From Actinomycetota bacterium (lineage in GTDB: Bacteria; Actinomycetota; Thermoleophilia; RBG-16-64-13): DNA of 53,998 bases. The notes under the pieces were generated by a model, which saw nothing but the letters and a program-made list of their open reading frames with translations, was not told the origin of the DNA and ran no database searches. Position numbers and translations under genes: made by a program. Below, piece by piece: positions 42,754 through 48,805 of this stretch. Within the stretch, counting starts at the first letter, position 1, and every line of letters starts with the position of its first letter. Location: positions 65,680 through 119,677 of the forward strand of contig JADQBG010000008.1 of assembly GCA_016278725.1 (NCBI GenBank), read 5' to 3'.

Positions 42754-43089
42754 TCAGAGCGTGATCACTTTTTGAGCCGACAGCATCAGCTCTTGCAGCT
42801 TCGCCATCGATCCGATCTCTCCGACCGCGACCCGATCCTTGGCGTCGTAGTAGTCGAGGCAGGTGCCGCAGGCCAAGAAGCGGCAGCCCTCGCGCTCCAA
42901 GGCACTGAGGGACTGGAGAACGGGGGAATCTTCCAGGACCAGCAGCACTCCTCGGTTGATGAAGGCCACGGTGAGGGGTTGCTCCAACCTCTCACCCAGG
43001 CTATTCCAGAAGCTCTGCATCAAACGGAGGCCGAGTTCGGGCTCTTCGCCAAGCGAATCCGAGCGCACATAAATCAGGGTATCTGCCAT
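42754..43089 (-). CDS. yedF: YedF-type DsrE-like protein (C-terminal domain form)
   Basis: A 111-residue DsrE-fold protein matching the C-terminal half of YedF: LIYVRSDSLGEEPELG, VAFINRGVLLVLEDS and the CGTCLDYY motif, with two cysteines in CxxC spacing. Full-length YedF also has an N-terminal TusA-like domain; it is absent here, and the GGAG 6 nt before ATG 43089 makes this start convincing. YedF is associated with selenium metabolism. It forms an operon with DUF3343, and a DtxR-type palindrome lies in the divergent promoter region. Confidence 0.82.
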   Translation of the reverse strand: MADTLIYVRSDSLGEEPELGLRLMQSFWNSLGERLEQPLTVAFINRGVLLVLEDSPVLQSLSALEREGCRFLACGTCLDYYDAKDRVAVGEIGSMAKLQELMLSAQKVITL

Positions 43090-43178
43090 CGTTTTCTCCA
43101 CCGATCGAAGGTGCCTCCTGCAACTCTCGCACGAGCGGGACCGCCCCGGCAAACGGGCGTTGTGATGGCGACACTCGT

Positions 43179-43192
43179 TTAGGGTACCCTAA
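43179..43192. promoter_or_regulatory. DtxR/IdeR-type palindromic operator
   Basis: TTAGGGTACCCTAA is a perfect 14-bp palindrome resembling DtxR/IdeR/MntR boxes (TTAGG...CCTAA). It lies 55 nt upstream of a DtxR-family gene and in the divergent region shared with yedF. Autoregulation is the simplest reading; control of yedF-DUF3343 is also possible. Confidence 0.65.
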
Positions 43193-43247
43193 GCTAACTA
43201 GAAACCTGGACGACAGCCAGCGCCACCGCAAATGCCTGGGAGAATTG

Positions 43248-43943
43248 GTGCCGACACCCGCCATAGAGGAGTACCTGGAGTCCATCTACAAGTTGCAGGC
43301 CCGCGGTTTGCGCGTGATTGGCGCCCGCCTGGCCGAGGACTTGGGGGTCTCCGCTCCCACGGTGACCGAGATGGTCAAGCGCCTGCGCCAGGAGGATTTC
43401 GTCTCGGTGGCGAACGACCGGGAGATCGTCCTGACCAAGAGGGGCCGGGAAGCGGCCGAGGTGCTCATTCGTCGTCATCGGCTCTCGGAGCGCCTGCTGA
43501 CCGACATCCTGGGAATGACGTGGGCGGAGGCGCACGAGGAGGCCTGCAAGTTCGAACACGTGATCTCCCCGGCGGTCGAGGCCCAGCTGGCGAGAGTGCT
43601 CGACTATCCGACCACCTGCCCCCATGGTAATCCCATTCCCGGGAGCGGGCAGGCTCCCGAGACTCTGGTCAGGCTGAGCGACGCTGAGGCCGGCGCGCGC
43701 GCGGTTCTTCGCTGCATCGAAGGCGAAGACCAGGAACTGCTCGGGTATGTTCAGGGATTGGGCCTCGTCCCCGGCACGATTCTGGCGGTAGGCGACTTTG
43801 CGCCGATGGAGGGGCCGGTGCGCATCAGGTTGATCCGCGACGACGGAGAGGAATCGGTTTTCGTGGCTCTGGCTGCGGCAGAGCGGATTCTGATCAAAGT
43901 CGACGGACGCCCGGCGGGCCCGGGGAAAAAACCGGGGCCCTAG
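43248..43943 (+). CDS. DtxR-family metal-dependent transcriptional regulator
   Basis: A 231-residue DtxR/MntR/IdeR-type repressor. The winged helix covers residues about 5-65 (IEEYLESIYKL, LGVSAPTVTEMVKRL). The metal-binding and dimer domain follows with ACKFEHVISPAVEAQL (Cys, Glu, His) and CPHGNPIPG, and a C-terminal SH3-like FeoA-type domain ends the protein. Fe2+ or Mn2+ should be the co-repressor. GTG 43248 has GGGAG 5 nt upstream; TTG 43245 is adjacent. A palindromic box in its promoter supports self-control. Confidence 0.92.
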   Translation: MPTPAIEEYLESIYKLQARGLRVIGARLAEDLGVSAPTVTEMVKRLRQEDFVSVANDREIVLTKRGREAAEVLIRRHRLSERLLTDILGMTWAEAHEEACKFEHVISPAVEAQLARVLDYPTTCPHGNPIPGSGQAPETLVRLSDAEAGARAVLRCIEGEDQELLGYVQGLGLVPGTILAVGDFAPMEGPVRIRLIRDDGEESVFVALAAAERILIKVDGRPAGPGKKPGP

Positions 43944-44030
43944 CGCGACCGGTGCCCGCCGCAGTTTCCTCAGGCCGGGTGGGGGTGCCGCAGGCCGGGT
44001 TGGGCTTACTCGGGCCGGGTACTGCGCTAC

Positions 44031-44327
44031 CTACCGGCCCGTGGGACCGGCCTTGGCGAAGCGTCCCACCACGTCCAGCAGTTCCTCTACCGCGCGGTCG
44101 GCGTCCGGCCCATCCGTTGCCAGCGCGTTGCGAACGCATCCCTGGATGTGATCTTCCAGCACCAGAGCCCCCACGCCCTGGAGCGCCGCCATCACCGAAG
44201 AGACCTGGGTCAGTACGTCGACGCAGTACTTTTCCTCGTCGATCATTCTCTGCAGCCCGCGCACCTGACCCTCGATGCGCTTGAGCCGGGCCAGTAGTTT
44301 CGCCTTGTCCTGGGTATACGAAGCCAT
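44031..44327 (-). CDS. csoR: CsoR-family copper-sensing repressor
   Basis: A 98-residue all-helical CsoR/RcnR-family repressor. The Cu(I) triad is complete: Cys35 (EKYCVDVL), His60 and Cys64 (LEDHIQGCV), the C-H-C pattern of copper CsoR rather than the His-less CstR group. AGGAG precedes ATG 44327 by 6 nt. A divergent CopZ-like chaperone gene starts 119 nt away. The shared region contains a GGGGGTAT half-site (44360-44367), and perfect ATACCC-N4-GGGTAT sites occur upstream of two other operons in the window. Confidence 0.92.
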   Translation of the reverse strand: MASYTQDKAKLLARLKRIEGQVRGLQRMIDEEKYCVDVLTQVSSVMAALQGVGALVLEDHIQGCVRNALATDGPDADRAVEELLDVVGRFAKAGPTGR

Positions 44328-44445
44328 CTTCCGCTCCTAGCGGGTTGATAGTAGGGGCAGGGGGTATATCATGGAACGAGAATACCATGGGCGCCTGCCT
44401 GACCGAGGCTCGTCAAGACCGATCAAGGATCAAGGAGGATCTCGA

Positions 44446-44655
44446 ATGACCAAGAAGACCTACCAGGTGCCGGACGTTTCCTGCGGCCACTGCAAGGCCA
44501 GCATAGAGAAGGCCCTGGGAGCGATGGGGGGCATCGAGACGGTGCAGGTCGAGGTGGACCAGAAGACCGTTGACGTTGCCTTTGACGAAAGCAAGGTCAC
44601 CGAAGAGCAGATCAAGACCGCCTTGGCCGAAGAGGGCTACCCCGTCGCTGCCTAG
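44446..44655 (+). CDS. copZ: CopZ-like heavy-metal-associated chaperone
   Basis: A 69-residue HMA-domain protein with the metal loop VSCGHCKASIEKAL (Cys13, Cys16) and the beta-alpha-beta-beta-alpha-beta pattern. The usual motif is MxCxxC; here Met is Val-Ser. It should carry Cu(I). A strong AAGGAGGAT lies 5 nt before ATG 44446. It is divergent from csoR, which makes copper control likely, though no copper ATPase is present in the window. Confidence 0.9.
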   Translation: MTKKTYQVPDVSCGHCKASIEKALGAMGGIETVQVEVDQKTVDVAFDESKVTEEQIKTALAEEGYPVAA

Positions 44656-44707
44656 GCGGGTTCACCGATCCTTTTGAAAGCAATGATGCCGTGACGCGAG
44701 GCGCGCG

Positions 44708-46024
44708 GTGAACCCGCGCCCCGAGGTGCTCGTGGTCGGCGCGGGACCGGCCGGGGCCACTGCCGCTATTCTTCTCGCGGAAGAGGGCTTCGAAGTCACC
44801 GTGCTCGACCGGGCGCATTTTCCCCGCGACAAGGTTTGTGGGGACGGGCTCGCCCCTCGGAGCGTGGGCGTGCTGCGCCGGCTGGGACTCGAAGACCGGC
44901 TGACCCAGGCGGGGCATCGGCCGCTGGCGGAATATCGGATCGTCAGCACCTGGGGCGACTCGATAAGGGCCGGTCTACCCTCATACGGTAAGGGTCCGCC
45001 GTACGCATACGTGATCCCCCGCCGTGAATTCGACGCTCTGCTGGTGGAGCGGGCCCGGGAGGCCGGAGCCGAAATTCTCGAGGGCCGCCGCGCCGAGCGC
45101 CTGATTCCCGGCACTGCCGCGGCTCCCGCCGTCGAAACCGAGGATGACCGCGGCCGGCGGCTGGTGATGCGTCCCCGGGTGGTGGTGGCCGCCGACGGTT
45201 CCCGGGGCTCGTTCTCGCGCACCGTTATCCCCTCCAGGCATTTGCGGCCTATCGCCGTCGCCATGCGTCAGTACCTGGACGGGGTGGAGGGTCTGGACGG
45301 GGCGCTCAGCTTCTTTCTGGATCAGCCCATGCTGCCCGGGTACGGCTGGGCCTTTCCCGCGAGCCGAGAGGGCGGGCCGGTCAATGTGGGCGCCGGCATG
45401 ACCGTCCACGCTTTGAAGCGCCGGGGCCTCAAGGTCCGCCAGGTGATGGACTGGTTCATGGGGCCTGACTCGCGGGCCTTTCCCTACCTGGCCGGTGCCC
45501 GCCCGGTCGGGCCACGCGCGGCCTTTCCCCTGCTGATCGATTTCCCCCGCGGCCGCCGCAGGCGGGGGGCCGTTCTCCTGGTCGGTGACGCCGGCAATCT
45601 GATCGACCCGCTTTCCGGCGAGGGCATCGGCTACGCGCTGGAGAGCAGCGTCGCTGCGGCTGAGGCCATAAGCGCTTCCCTTCACTCCGGCGACCTCCGG
45701 GAGTTGGCCGGATATGAACGCGGCATCTGGAAGGAATTGGGGCCCGAGTTTCTCGGGGCCTACGCCCTTCGGCAGTTTCTGCAGCAGCCCTGGGGAAACG
45801 GGGGCATGGTGCGATTGATCGAGCGCGACGAGGCGCTCGCCCGCGGAGGCATGGGGGTCTTGTCGAACACCGTGCCCGCCACCTGGCTTCTCAAGCCGGG
45901 GTTGTGGCGCAAGATCCTGGACCCGAGCCGCGTGCGCGCGACGATCAAGGCGACGCGGCCCGCCCGGGAGCGGAACGGCGGGGCCGGCGCAGCGCCAGCC
46001 ACATCAGTGAAAGCACCCCGGTAG
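44708..46024 (+). CDS. Geranylgeranyl reductase-family FAD-dependent protein
   Basis: A 438-residue flavoprotein with an N-terminal FAD motif VVGAGPAGATAAILLAEEG, the family block FPRDKVCGDGLAPRS and a second FAD block LLVGDAGNLIDPLSGEGIGYALESS. Members reduce isoprenoid chains; in Actinobacteria a related enzyme (MenJ) partially saturates the menaquinone side chain. Such a role would fit the nearby quinone-linked complexes but is inference. GTG 44708 lies 53 nt after copZ. The last 80 nt overlap the convergent DUF1405 gene. Confidence 0.87.
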   Translation: MNPRPEVLVVGAGPAGATAAILLAEEGFEVTVLDRAHFPRDKVCGDGLAPRSVGVLRRLGLEDRLTQAGHRPLAEYRIVSTWGDSIRAGLPSYGKGPPYAYVIPRREFDALLVERAREAGAEILEGRRAERLIPGTAAAPAVETEDDRGRRLVMRPRVVVAADGSRGSFSRTVIPSRHLRPIAVAMRQYLDGVEGLDGALSFFLDQPMLPGYGWAFPASREGGPVNVGAGMTVHALKRRGLKVRQVMDWFMGPDSRAFPYLAGARPVGPRAAFPLLIDFPRGRRRRGAVLLVGDAGNLIDPLSGEGIGYALESSVAAAEAISASLHSGDLRELAGYERGIWKELGPEFLGAYALRQFLQQPWGNGGMVRLIERDEALARGGMGVLSNTVPATWLLKPGLWRKILDPSRVRATIKATRPARERNGGAGAAPATSVKAPR

Positions 46025-46646
46025 TGGCCACCGAGAATCCGGCGATCAGCTGGAGATCTTCGGGGTTGGGCAGCCGAGGCCGGCGGCCGACGGCGTAATC
46101 GACCAGGTCATTGGCGCCGTACCAGGCGGCGACCAGCGCTACCTCCCGCAGCCCGAAACTGAGGAGGGGCAGCAGGGTCAATCCCTCGAGCACCATGCCA
46201 AAATGATTCAGGCTGAGGACGACGGCTTCGAGGTCGTAAGTCCCTCCTGACAGCGAGTTGGTGAACCAGACCCAGTCGGTCCACAGACCATATTTGATGC
46301 ACCCGGTGACGGCCAGCAGGCCGAGCAGCGGCATCGGGCGGCCGCGGTAGTAGGCGAGCAGGGCGAAGGCGAAGAGCGTTGCCGAGAGCGGGCTGTCCGG
46401 AACGAAGGGCCAAAAGTAGGGCGGGCTGGCCAGGATCGCGTCCCCGTACCAATAGATGTAACCGAGCACGGCGCTCGAGAGATTGATGCCCACGAGAGTC
46501 CACACCACCCATCGAGTGGACACCACCCATCGCGAGAATCGCAACCAGAATTGGGGAAATAGGGTGGCTCCGGGGGGGCGGTCTCTGCCCTCGGATGCCG
46601 TTGGGCCGGGTTGCGGCGCATGCTTGTCTGCGATGACTTCGTTCAT
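45945..46646 (-). CDS. DUF1405 family membrane protein
   Basis: A 233-residue protein of unknown function with about five or six transmembrane helices and the DUF1405 pattern: WVVWTLVGINLSSAVLGYIY, YWYGDAILASPPYFWPFVPD and IKYGLWTDWVW. ATG 46646 is chosen; 12 further codons upstream have no start support. Its 3' end overlaps the convergent flavoprotein gene by 80 nt (45945-46024), a long tail-to-tail overlap. Divergent from the thioredoxin operon across 281 nt. Confidence 0.82.
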   Translation of the reverse strand: MNEVIADKHAPQPGPTASEGRDRPPGATLFPQFWLRFSRWVVSTRWVVWTLVGINLSSAVLGYIYWYGDAILASPPYFWPFVPDSPLSATLFAFALLAYYRGRPMPLLGLLAVTGCIKYGLWTDWVWFTNSLSGGTYDLEAVVLSLNHFGMVLEGLTLLPLLSFGLREVALVAAWYGANDLVDYAVGRRPRLPNPEDLQLIAGFSVATTGVLSLMWLALRRPRRSAPGRAASP

Positions 46647-46766
46647 CCGGCGGCCATTATAGACCCGGAGGCGGGCGGCCACGGGTTACCGAGACCCCGC
46701 ATCGGGTAATCCGAGGAGCAGAGGCCACGCGCCCCAAGACCATCAACAAATAAATGGTTGGTGCTC

Positions 46767-46795
46767 TTGTCCTCCTTGCCGGAGGCCGTTACTAT
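46767..46795 (+). promoter_or_regulatory. Candidate sigma-70-type promoter of the trxA operon
   Basis: TTGTCC (46767-46772), a 17-nt spacer and TACTAT (46790-46795), each matching 4 of 6 consensus bases. The -10 end overlaps the CsoR-type palindrome, a layout that would allow repression. Confidence 0.35.
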
Positions 46796-46809
46796 ACCCC
46801 CTTGGGTAT
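46794..46809. promoter_or_regulatory. CsoR-family type operator, copy 2
   Basis: ATACCCCCTTGGGTAT is ATACCC-N4-GGGTAT, the same architecture as 15567-15582. It lies 118 nt upstream of the trxA start codon and touches the candidate -10 element. Confidence 0.6.
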
Positions 46810-46835
46810 CAAACGGGCGCGGTGTGGCCTGTTTT

Positions 46836-46861
46836 GTAAAGCGGGTGCGTAAAGCGGGTGC
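46836..46861. repeat. Tandem 13-bp repeat in the trxA leader
   Basis: GTAAAGCGGGTGC is repeated twice without spacing (46836-46848 and 46849-46861), between the CsoR-type operator and the trxA start. Confidence 0.8.
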
Positions 46862-46927
46862 TGTCACCTCACGGGGCCTTGTTGCCAACAGGCTCGGTCG
46901 AGGGGGCTCCGCCGAAAGGAGTTAGAC

Positions 46928-47254
46928 GTGGGTGACGGACAAGTGCGGGACATCGATACGACTGTGTTTGACGACGAGGTAATCAGCGCGGACGGCAAGG
47001 TGGTGGTCGACTTCTGGGCGCCATGGTGCGGCCCCTGCAAGATGGTCGGACCGGTGCTCGAGAAGCTCGCCGGTGAACACACCGAGAGCGTCAAGGTGCT
47101 CAAGGTCAATGTGGATGAGAATCAGGAACTCGCGGCCCGTTACGGCATCATGAGCATTCCCACCGTGATCCTCTTCGAGAAGGGCCAAGTTTCGGCTCAG
47201 ATCATCGGTGCGCGGAGCCAGAAGGACTACGAGCGCGAGTTCGGGCTCGTTTAG
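46928..47254 (+). CDS. trxA: Thioredoxin
   Basis: A 108-residue thioredoxin with the active site FWAPWCGPCKMVGPVLEKLA (Cys34, Cys37) and the cis-proline loop MSIPTVILFEKG. It reduces protein disulfides and is itself reduced by a thioredoxin reductase. GTG 46928 has AAAGGAG 6 nt upstream. It heads a same-strand series: Sec protein (9-nt gap), FmdB-type zinc ribbon and CcmH-like protein, with a terminator after the last. The promoter region carries a CsoR-type operator. Confidence 0.96.
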   Translation: MGDGQVRDIDTTVFDDEVISADGKVVVDFWAPWCGPCKMVGPVLEKLAGEHTESVKVLKVNVDENQELAARYGIMSIPTVILFEKGQVSAQIIGARSQKDYEREFGLV

Positions 47255-47262
47255 GAGGCAGT

Positions 47263-47592
47263 GTGTCAGGCGTAAAGACCGGAGAACTGGTCGTGGTTGG
47301 TTCGCACGCATACGATGCGTGCCGCGGGGGCGGTTGAGCTCCTCCTCTGTCTCTGGAAGAGACGGTGGGTTACATCAATCGCTACCTGCAGCAGGACTAC
47401 GGCGATCACGTTCGCATTCGCTACGTGGACGTCGACAGTTCAGAACTGGCGGAGTATCCTTCATTGGCCAAAGCAGTCGAGGAGGGCCTTCCTCTGCCCG
47501 TGGTTCTTTCGGGCGACGAGGTGAAGACCCCGCCGGTGCTCTCATTCGGCTGGGTGGTCAACGAACTCAAAGCTCAGGGAGCGCTGGAATAG
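47263..47592 (+). CDS. Candidate selenoprotein: small thioredoxin-fold-like protein with in-frame UGA (Sec25)
   Basis: The frame starts at GTG 47263 (AGGAGG 4 nt upstream, overlapping the trxA stop), reads 24 codons to a TGA at 47335-47337 and continues in the same frame to TAG 47590-47592: 109 residues if the TGA is selenocysteine. Before the TGA is GELVVVGSHAYDACRGGG; after it APPLSLEETVGYINRYL, then a VRIRYVDVDSSELAEYP strand and LPLPVVLSGDEVKTPP. The beta strand, redox site, helix, strand and proline-bearing segment look like a thioredoxin-like fold related to small YuzD/DUF1462-type proteins that carry cysteine at this place. A hairpin with SECIS geometry follows the TGA. Downstream, FmdB begins with no gap. 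Alternative: a pseudogene split by a Cys-to-stop mutation, but the frame, start site and hairpin argue against this. Confidence 0.72.
47343..47369 (+). promoter_or_regulatory. SECIS-like hairpin after UGA 47335-47337
   Basis: Seven pairs CUGUCUC (47347-47353) with GAGACGG (47359-47365, one G-U pair) close a UGGAA loop; a U-U mismatch and three more pairs (UCC 47343-47345 with GGG 47367-47369) extend the stem. The loop G at 47355 is 18 nt after the UGA. Bacterial SECIS elements need a loop G near this distance. Confidence 0.65.
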
Positions 47593-47805
47593 ATGGCGTC
47601 TTACGATCTGCGCTGCACGTCATGCGGGAGCGATTTCGAGGTCTTCGTGCAGGGATTCCTGAAGGACGAGAATCGGCTCTGCCCTGACTGTGGCAGCCGC
47701 GAAGTCGAACAGCGGTTCACCGGATTCATGGCCTGCACTTCCTCTTCCTCTTCGTCTTCGAGCGGCGGCGGAGCTTCCAGCTGTCCCTCGAGCGGCTTTG
47801 GCTGA
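47593..47805 (+). CDS. FmdB-type zinc ribbon protein
   Basis: A 70-residue protein with two CxxC pairs (Cys8/Cys11 and Cys30/Cys33; MASYDLRCTSCGSDFEVF and LCPDCGSREVEQRF), the FmdB regulatory-protein fold. The C-terminal 25 residues are a serine run followed by glycine and a second pair of cysteines (MACTSSS and SSCPSS), typical of small FmdB proteins. ATG 47593 follows the previous TAG without a gap. Exact role unknown; members often lie with redox or C1 genes. Confidence 0.88.
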   Translation: MASYDLRCTSCGSDFEVFVQGFLKDENRLCPDCGSREVEQRFTGFMACTSSSSSSSSGGGASSCPSSGFG

Positions 47806-47820
47806 GGGCTCTAAGCGTCT

Positions 47821-47838
47821 TTCGGTGAGTTCACCGAA
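47821..47838. promoter_or_regulatory. 18-bp palindrome in front of the CcmH-like gene
   Basis: TTCGGTGAGTTCACCGAA: arms TTCGGTGA and TCACCGAA are perfectly complementary with a 2-nt centre. It ends 13 nt before ATG 47852 and 3 nt before the GAGGAG Shine-Dalgarno. It may be a repressor site or a leader hairpin; no known motif was recognised. Confidence 0.55.
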
Positions 47839-47851
47839 GAGAGGAGCATTG

Positions 47852-48385
47852 ATGTCGCGTGCTGACGTTAAAGGGCTGGGGCTAGGCTACCCTGCCCTGT
47901 TGCTCTCGGCCTTTCTGGTCGTGGCTGCCATGTTCGTGGTTCCCGGAGCCGCTTGGGCCGCTACGGCGGACACGCTGTCTGCCGAGCAGGAATCGCTGGC
48001 TCGGTCTTTGGAGGGAGAGCTGATTGCTCCCTGCTGCTACACTCAGACCGTCGCGGAGCACGACAGCGAGAAGGCGGAAGAGATAAAAGCCCAGATACGT
48101 TCGCTGGTGGCAAGCGGCTCGGACAAAGGCGAGATCCTCGGTTTTTTCAAAGAGCGTTACGGCTCGCAGATACTTGCCGCTCCCGAAAAGTCAGGCTTCG
48201 GTCTGATGGCCTATCTGTTCCCCACCTTGGCCACGCTGGTGGCCCTCGGCGCGATCTTGTTCGTGATTCAGCGTTGGCGGCGCCGGGATGAGTCCGCCGT
48301 TGCGGTGCCGATCCCGGTCAATCGAGAAGGCTCCGATCAGGCACGCGCCCGGTTGGACGAAGAGCTGCGTCGATTCGACGACTAA
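47852..48385 (+). CDS. CcmH-like cytochrome c maturation protein
   Basis: A 177-residue protein with a signal-anchor helix (about 13-36), a small domain and a second transmembrane helix (about 133-157). The domain ELIAPCCYTQTVAEHDSEKAEEIKA...IRSLVASGSDKGEILGFFKERYG corresponds to CcmH/CycL, which keeps the haem-binding cysteines of apocytochrome c reduced. The usual CxxC is replaced by adjacent Cys61-Cys62 (PCCYTQ). ATG 47852 has GAGGAG 5 nt upstream. Last gene of the trxA series, followed by a strong terminator. The nine-haem cytochrome and other c-type cytochromes are possible clients. Confidence 0.8.
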   Translation: MSRADVKGLGLGYPALLLSAFLVVAAMFVVPGAAWAATADTLSAEQESLARSLEGELIAPCCYTQTVAEHDSEKAEEIKAQIRSLVASGSDKGEILGFFKERYGSQILAAPEKSGFGLMAYLFPTLATLVALGAILFVIQRWRRRDESAVAVPIPVNREGSDQARARLDEELRRFDD

Positions 48386-48700
48386 GGGCGGCGCCTAAGG
48401 GCGTCTAAGCTGTGTCAATCTGTTGTACGTGAGGGCGGCCCCCCAGGGCCGCCCTTTTGTTTTGCGCTGCGCCTGCCATTTCACCCTGAATGGAGGGGTT
48501 TCGCCGGCACCGCAAAGTCAATAGAATCGGGAGCAGTGCAGGAACCGCCGCGGGCAAATGCTTGCCACACGAGCGTTTCTCGGGGCGCAGAGCCGGTTGG
48601 GGGGTCCGGCGCCTTGAGCCGGAACTCGTCTCGGTCTCCTCTTCCCGCACCCTGTGAGGGCGGCCCCCCGGGTTTTGGTGAATCGGAAGGAGGTTGATGG
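48386..48700. other. Intergenic region between the trxA series and the hydrogenase operon
   Basis: This 315-nt stretch holds a strong terminator near its left end and otherwise no gene I can support. The 16-mer GTGAGGGCGGCCCCCC occurs twice, at 48429-48444 (inside the terminator) and 48654-48669. The hydrogenase promoter must lie in the second half, but I cannot point to clear -35/-10 or sigma-54 elements. Confidence 0.6.
48432..48463 (+). terminator. Rho-independent terminator after the CcmH-like gene
   Basis: AGGGCGGCC (48432-48440), loop CCCCAG, GGCCGCCCT (48447-48455): a perfect 9-bp stem followed by TTTTGTTTT. It lies 46 nt after the CcmH-like stop. Confidence 0.9.
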
Positions 48701-48805
48701 ATGAGGCTCACCCGTCTCGAGTTCCTCAAGTTTCTGTACGGCGCTCTGGCCGGCACGGGAATTGGCGTGGCGCTCAAGAATCTGCGCAAGGGGTGGTCGG
48801 CGTGA
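48701..48805 (+). CDS. 34-residue small membrane protein at the head of the hydrogenase operon
   Basis: A short gene with an excellent start: AAGGAGG 7 nt before ATG 48701. It encodes MRLTRLEFLKFLYGALAGTG followed by IGVALKNLRKGWSA, then TGA at 48803-48805, which overlaps the small-subunit GTG (GTGA). The hydrophobic centre (FLKFLYGALAGTGIGVAL) with charged ends suggests one membrane-spanning helix. It resembles a Tat signal without the twin arginine (RLEFLK instead of RRxFLK). Translational coupling to the hydrogenase small subunit suggests a role in assembly, anchoring or translation control. I know no named family for it. Confidence 0.7.
   Translation: MRLTRLEFLKFLYGALAGTGIGVALKNLRKGWSA

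Noticed and set aside
40335-42764. 809-codon open frame on the plus strand
   Set aside because: Antisense to UPF0182 and DUF3343, both recognisable families; the frame has a shadow composition.
44350-44370. GGGGCAGGGGGTAT near csoR as a third full operator
   Set aside because: Only one half-site matches; the other half is not complementary, so it is mentioned only as a half-site.
48560-48590. Sigma-54-like TGGCAAG...TTGC on the minus strand upstream of the hydrogenase
   Set aside because: Spacing is one base short and it points away from the hydrogenase genes.
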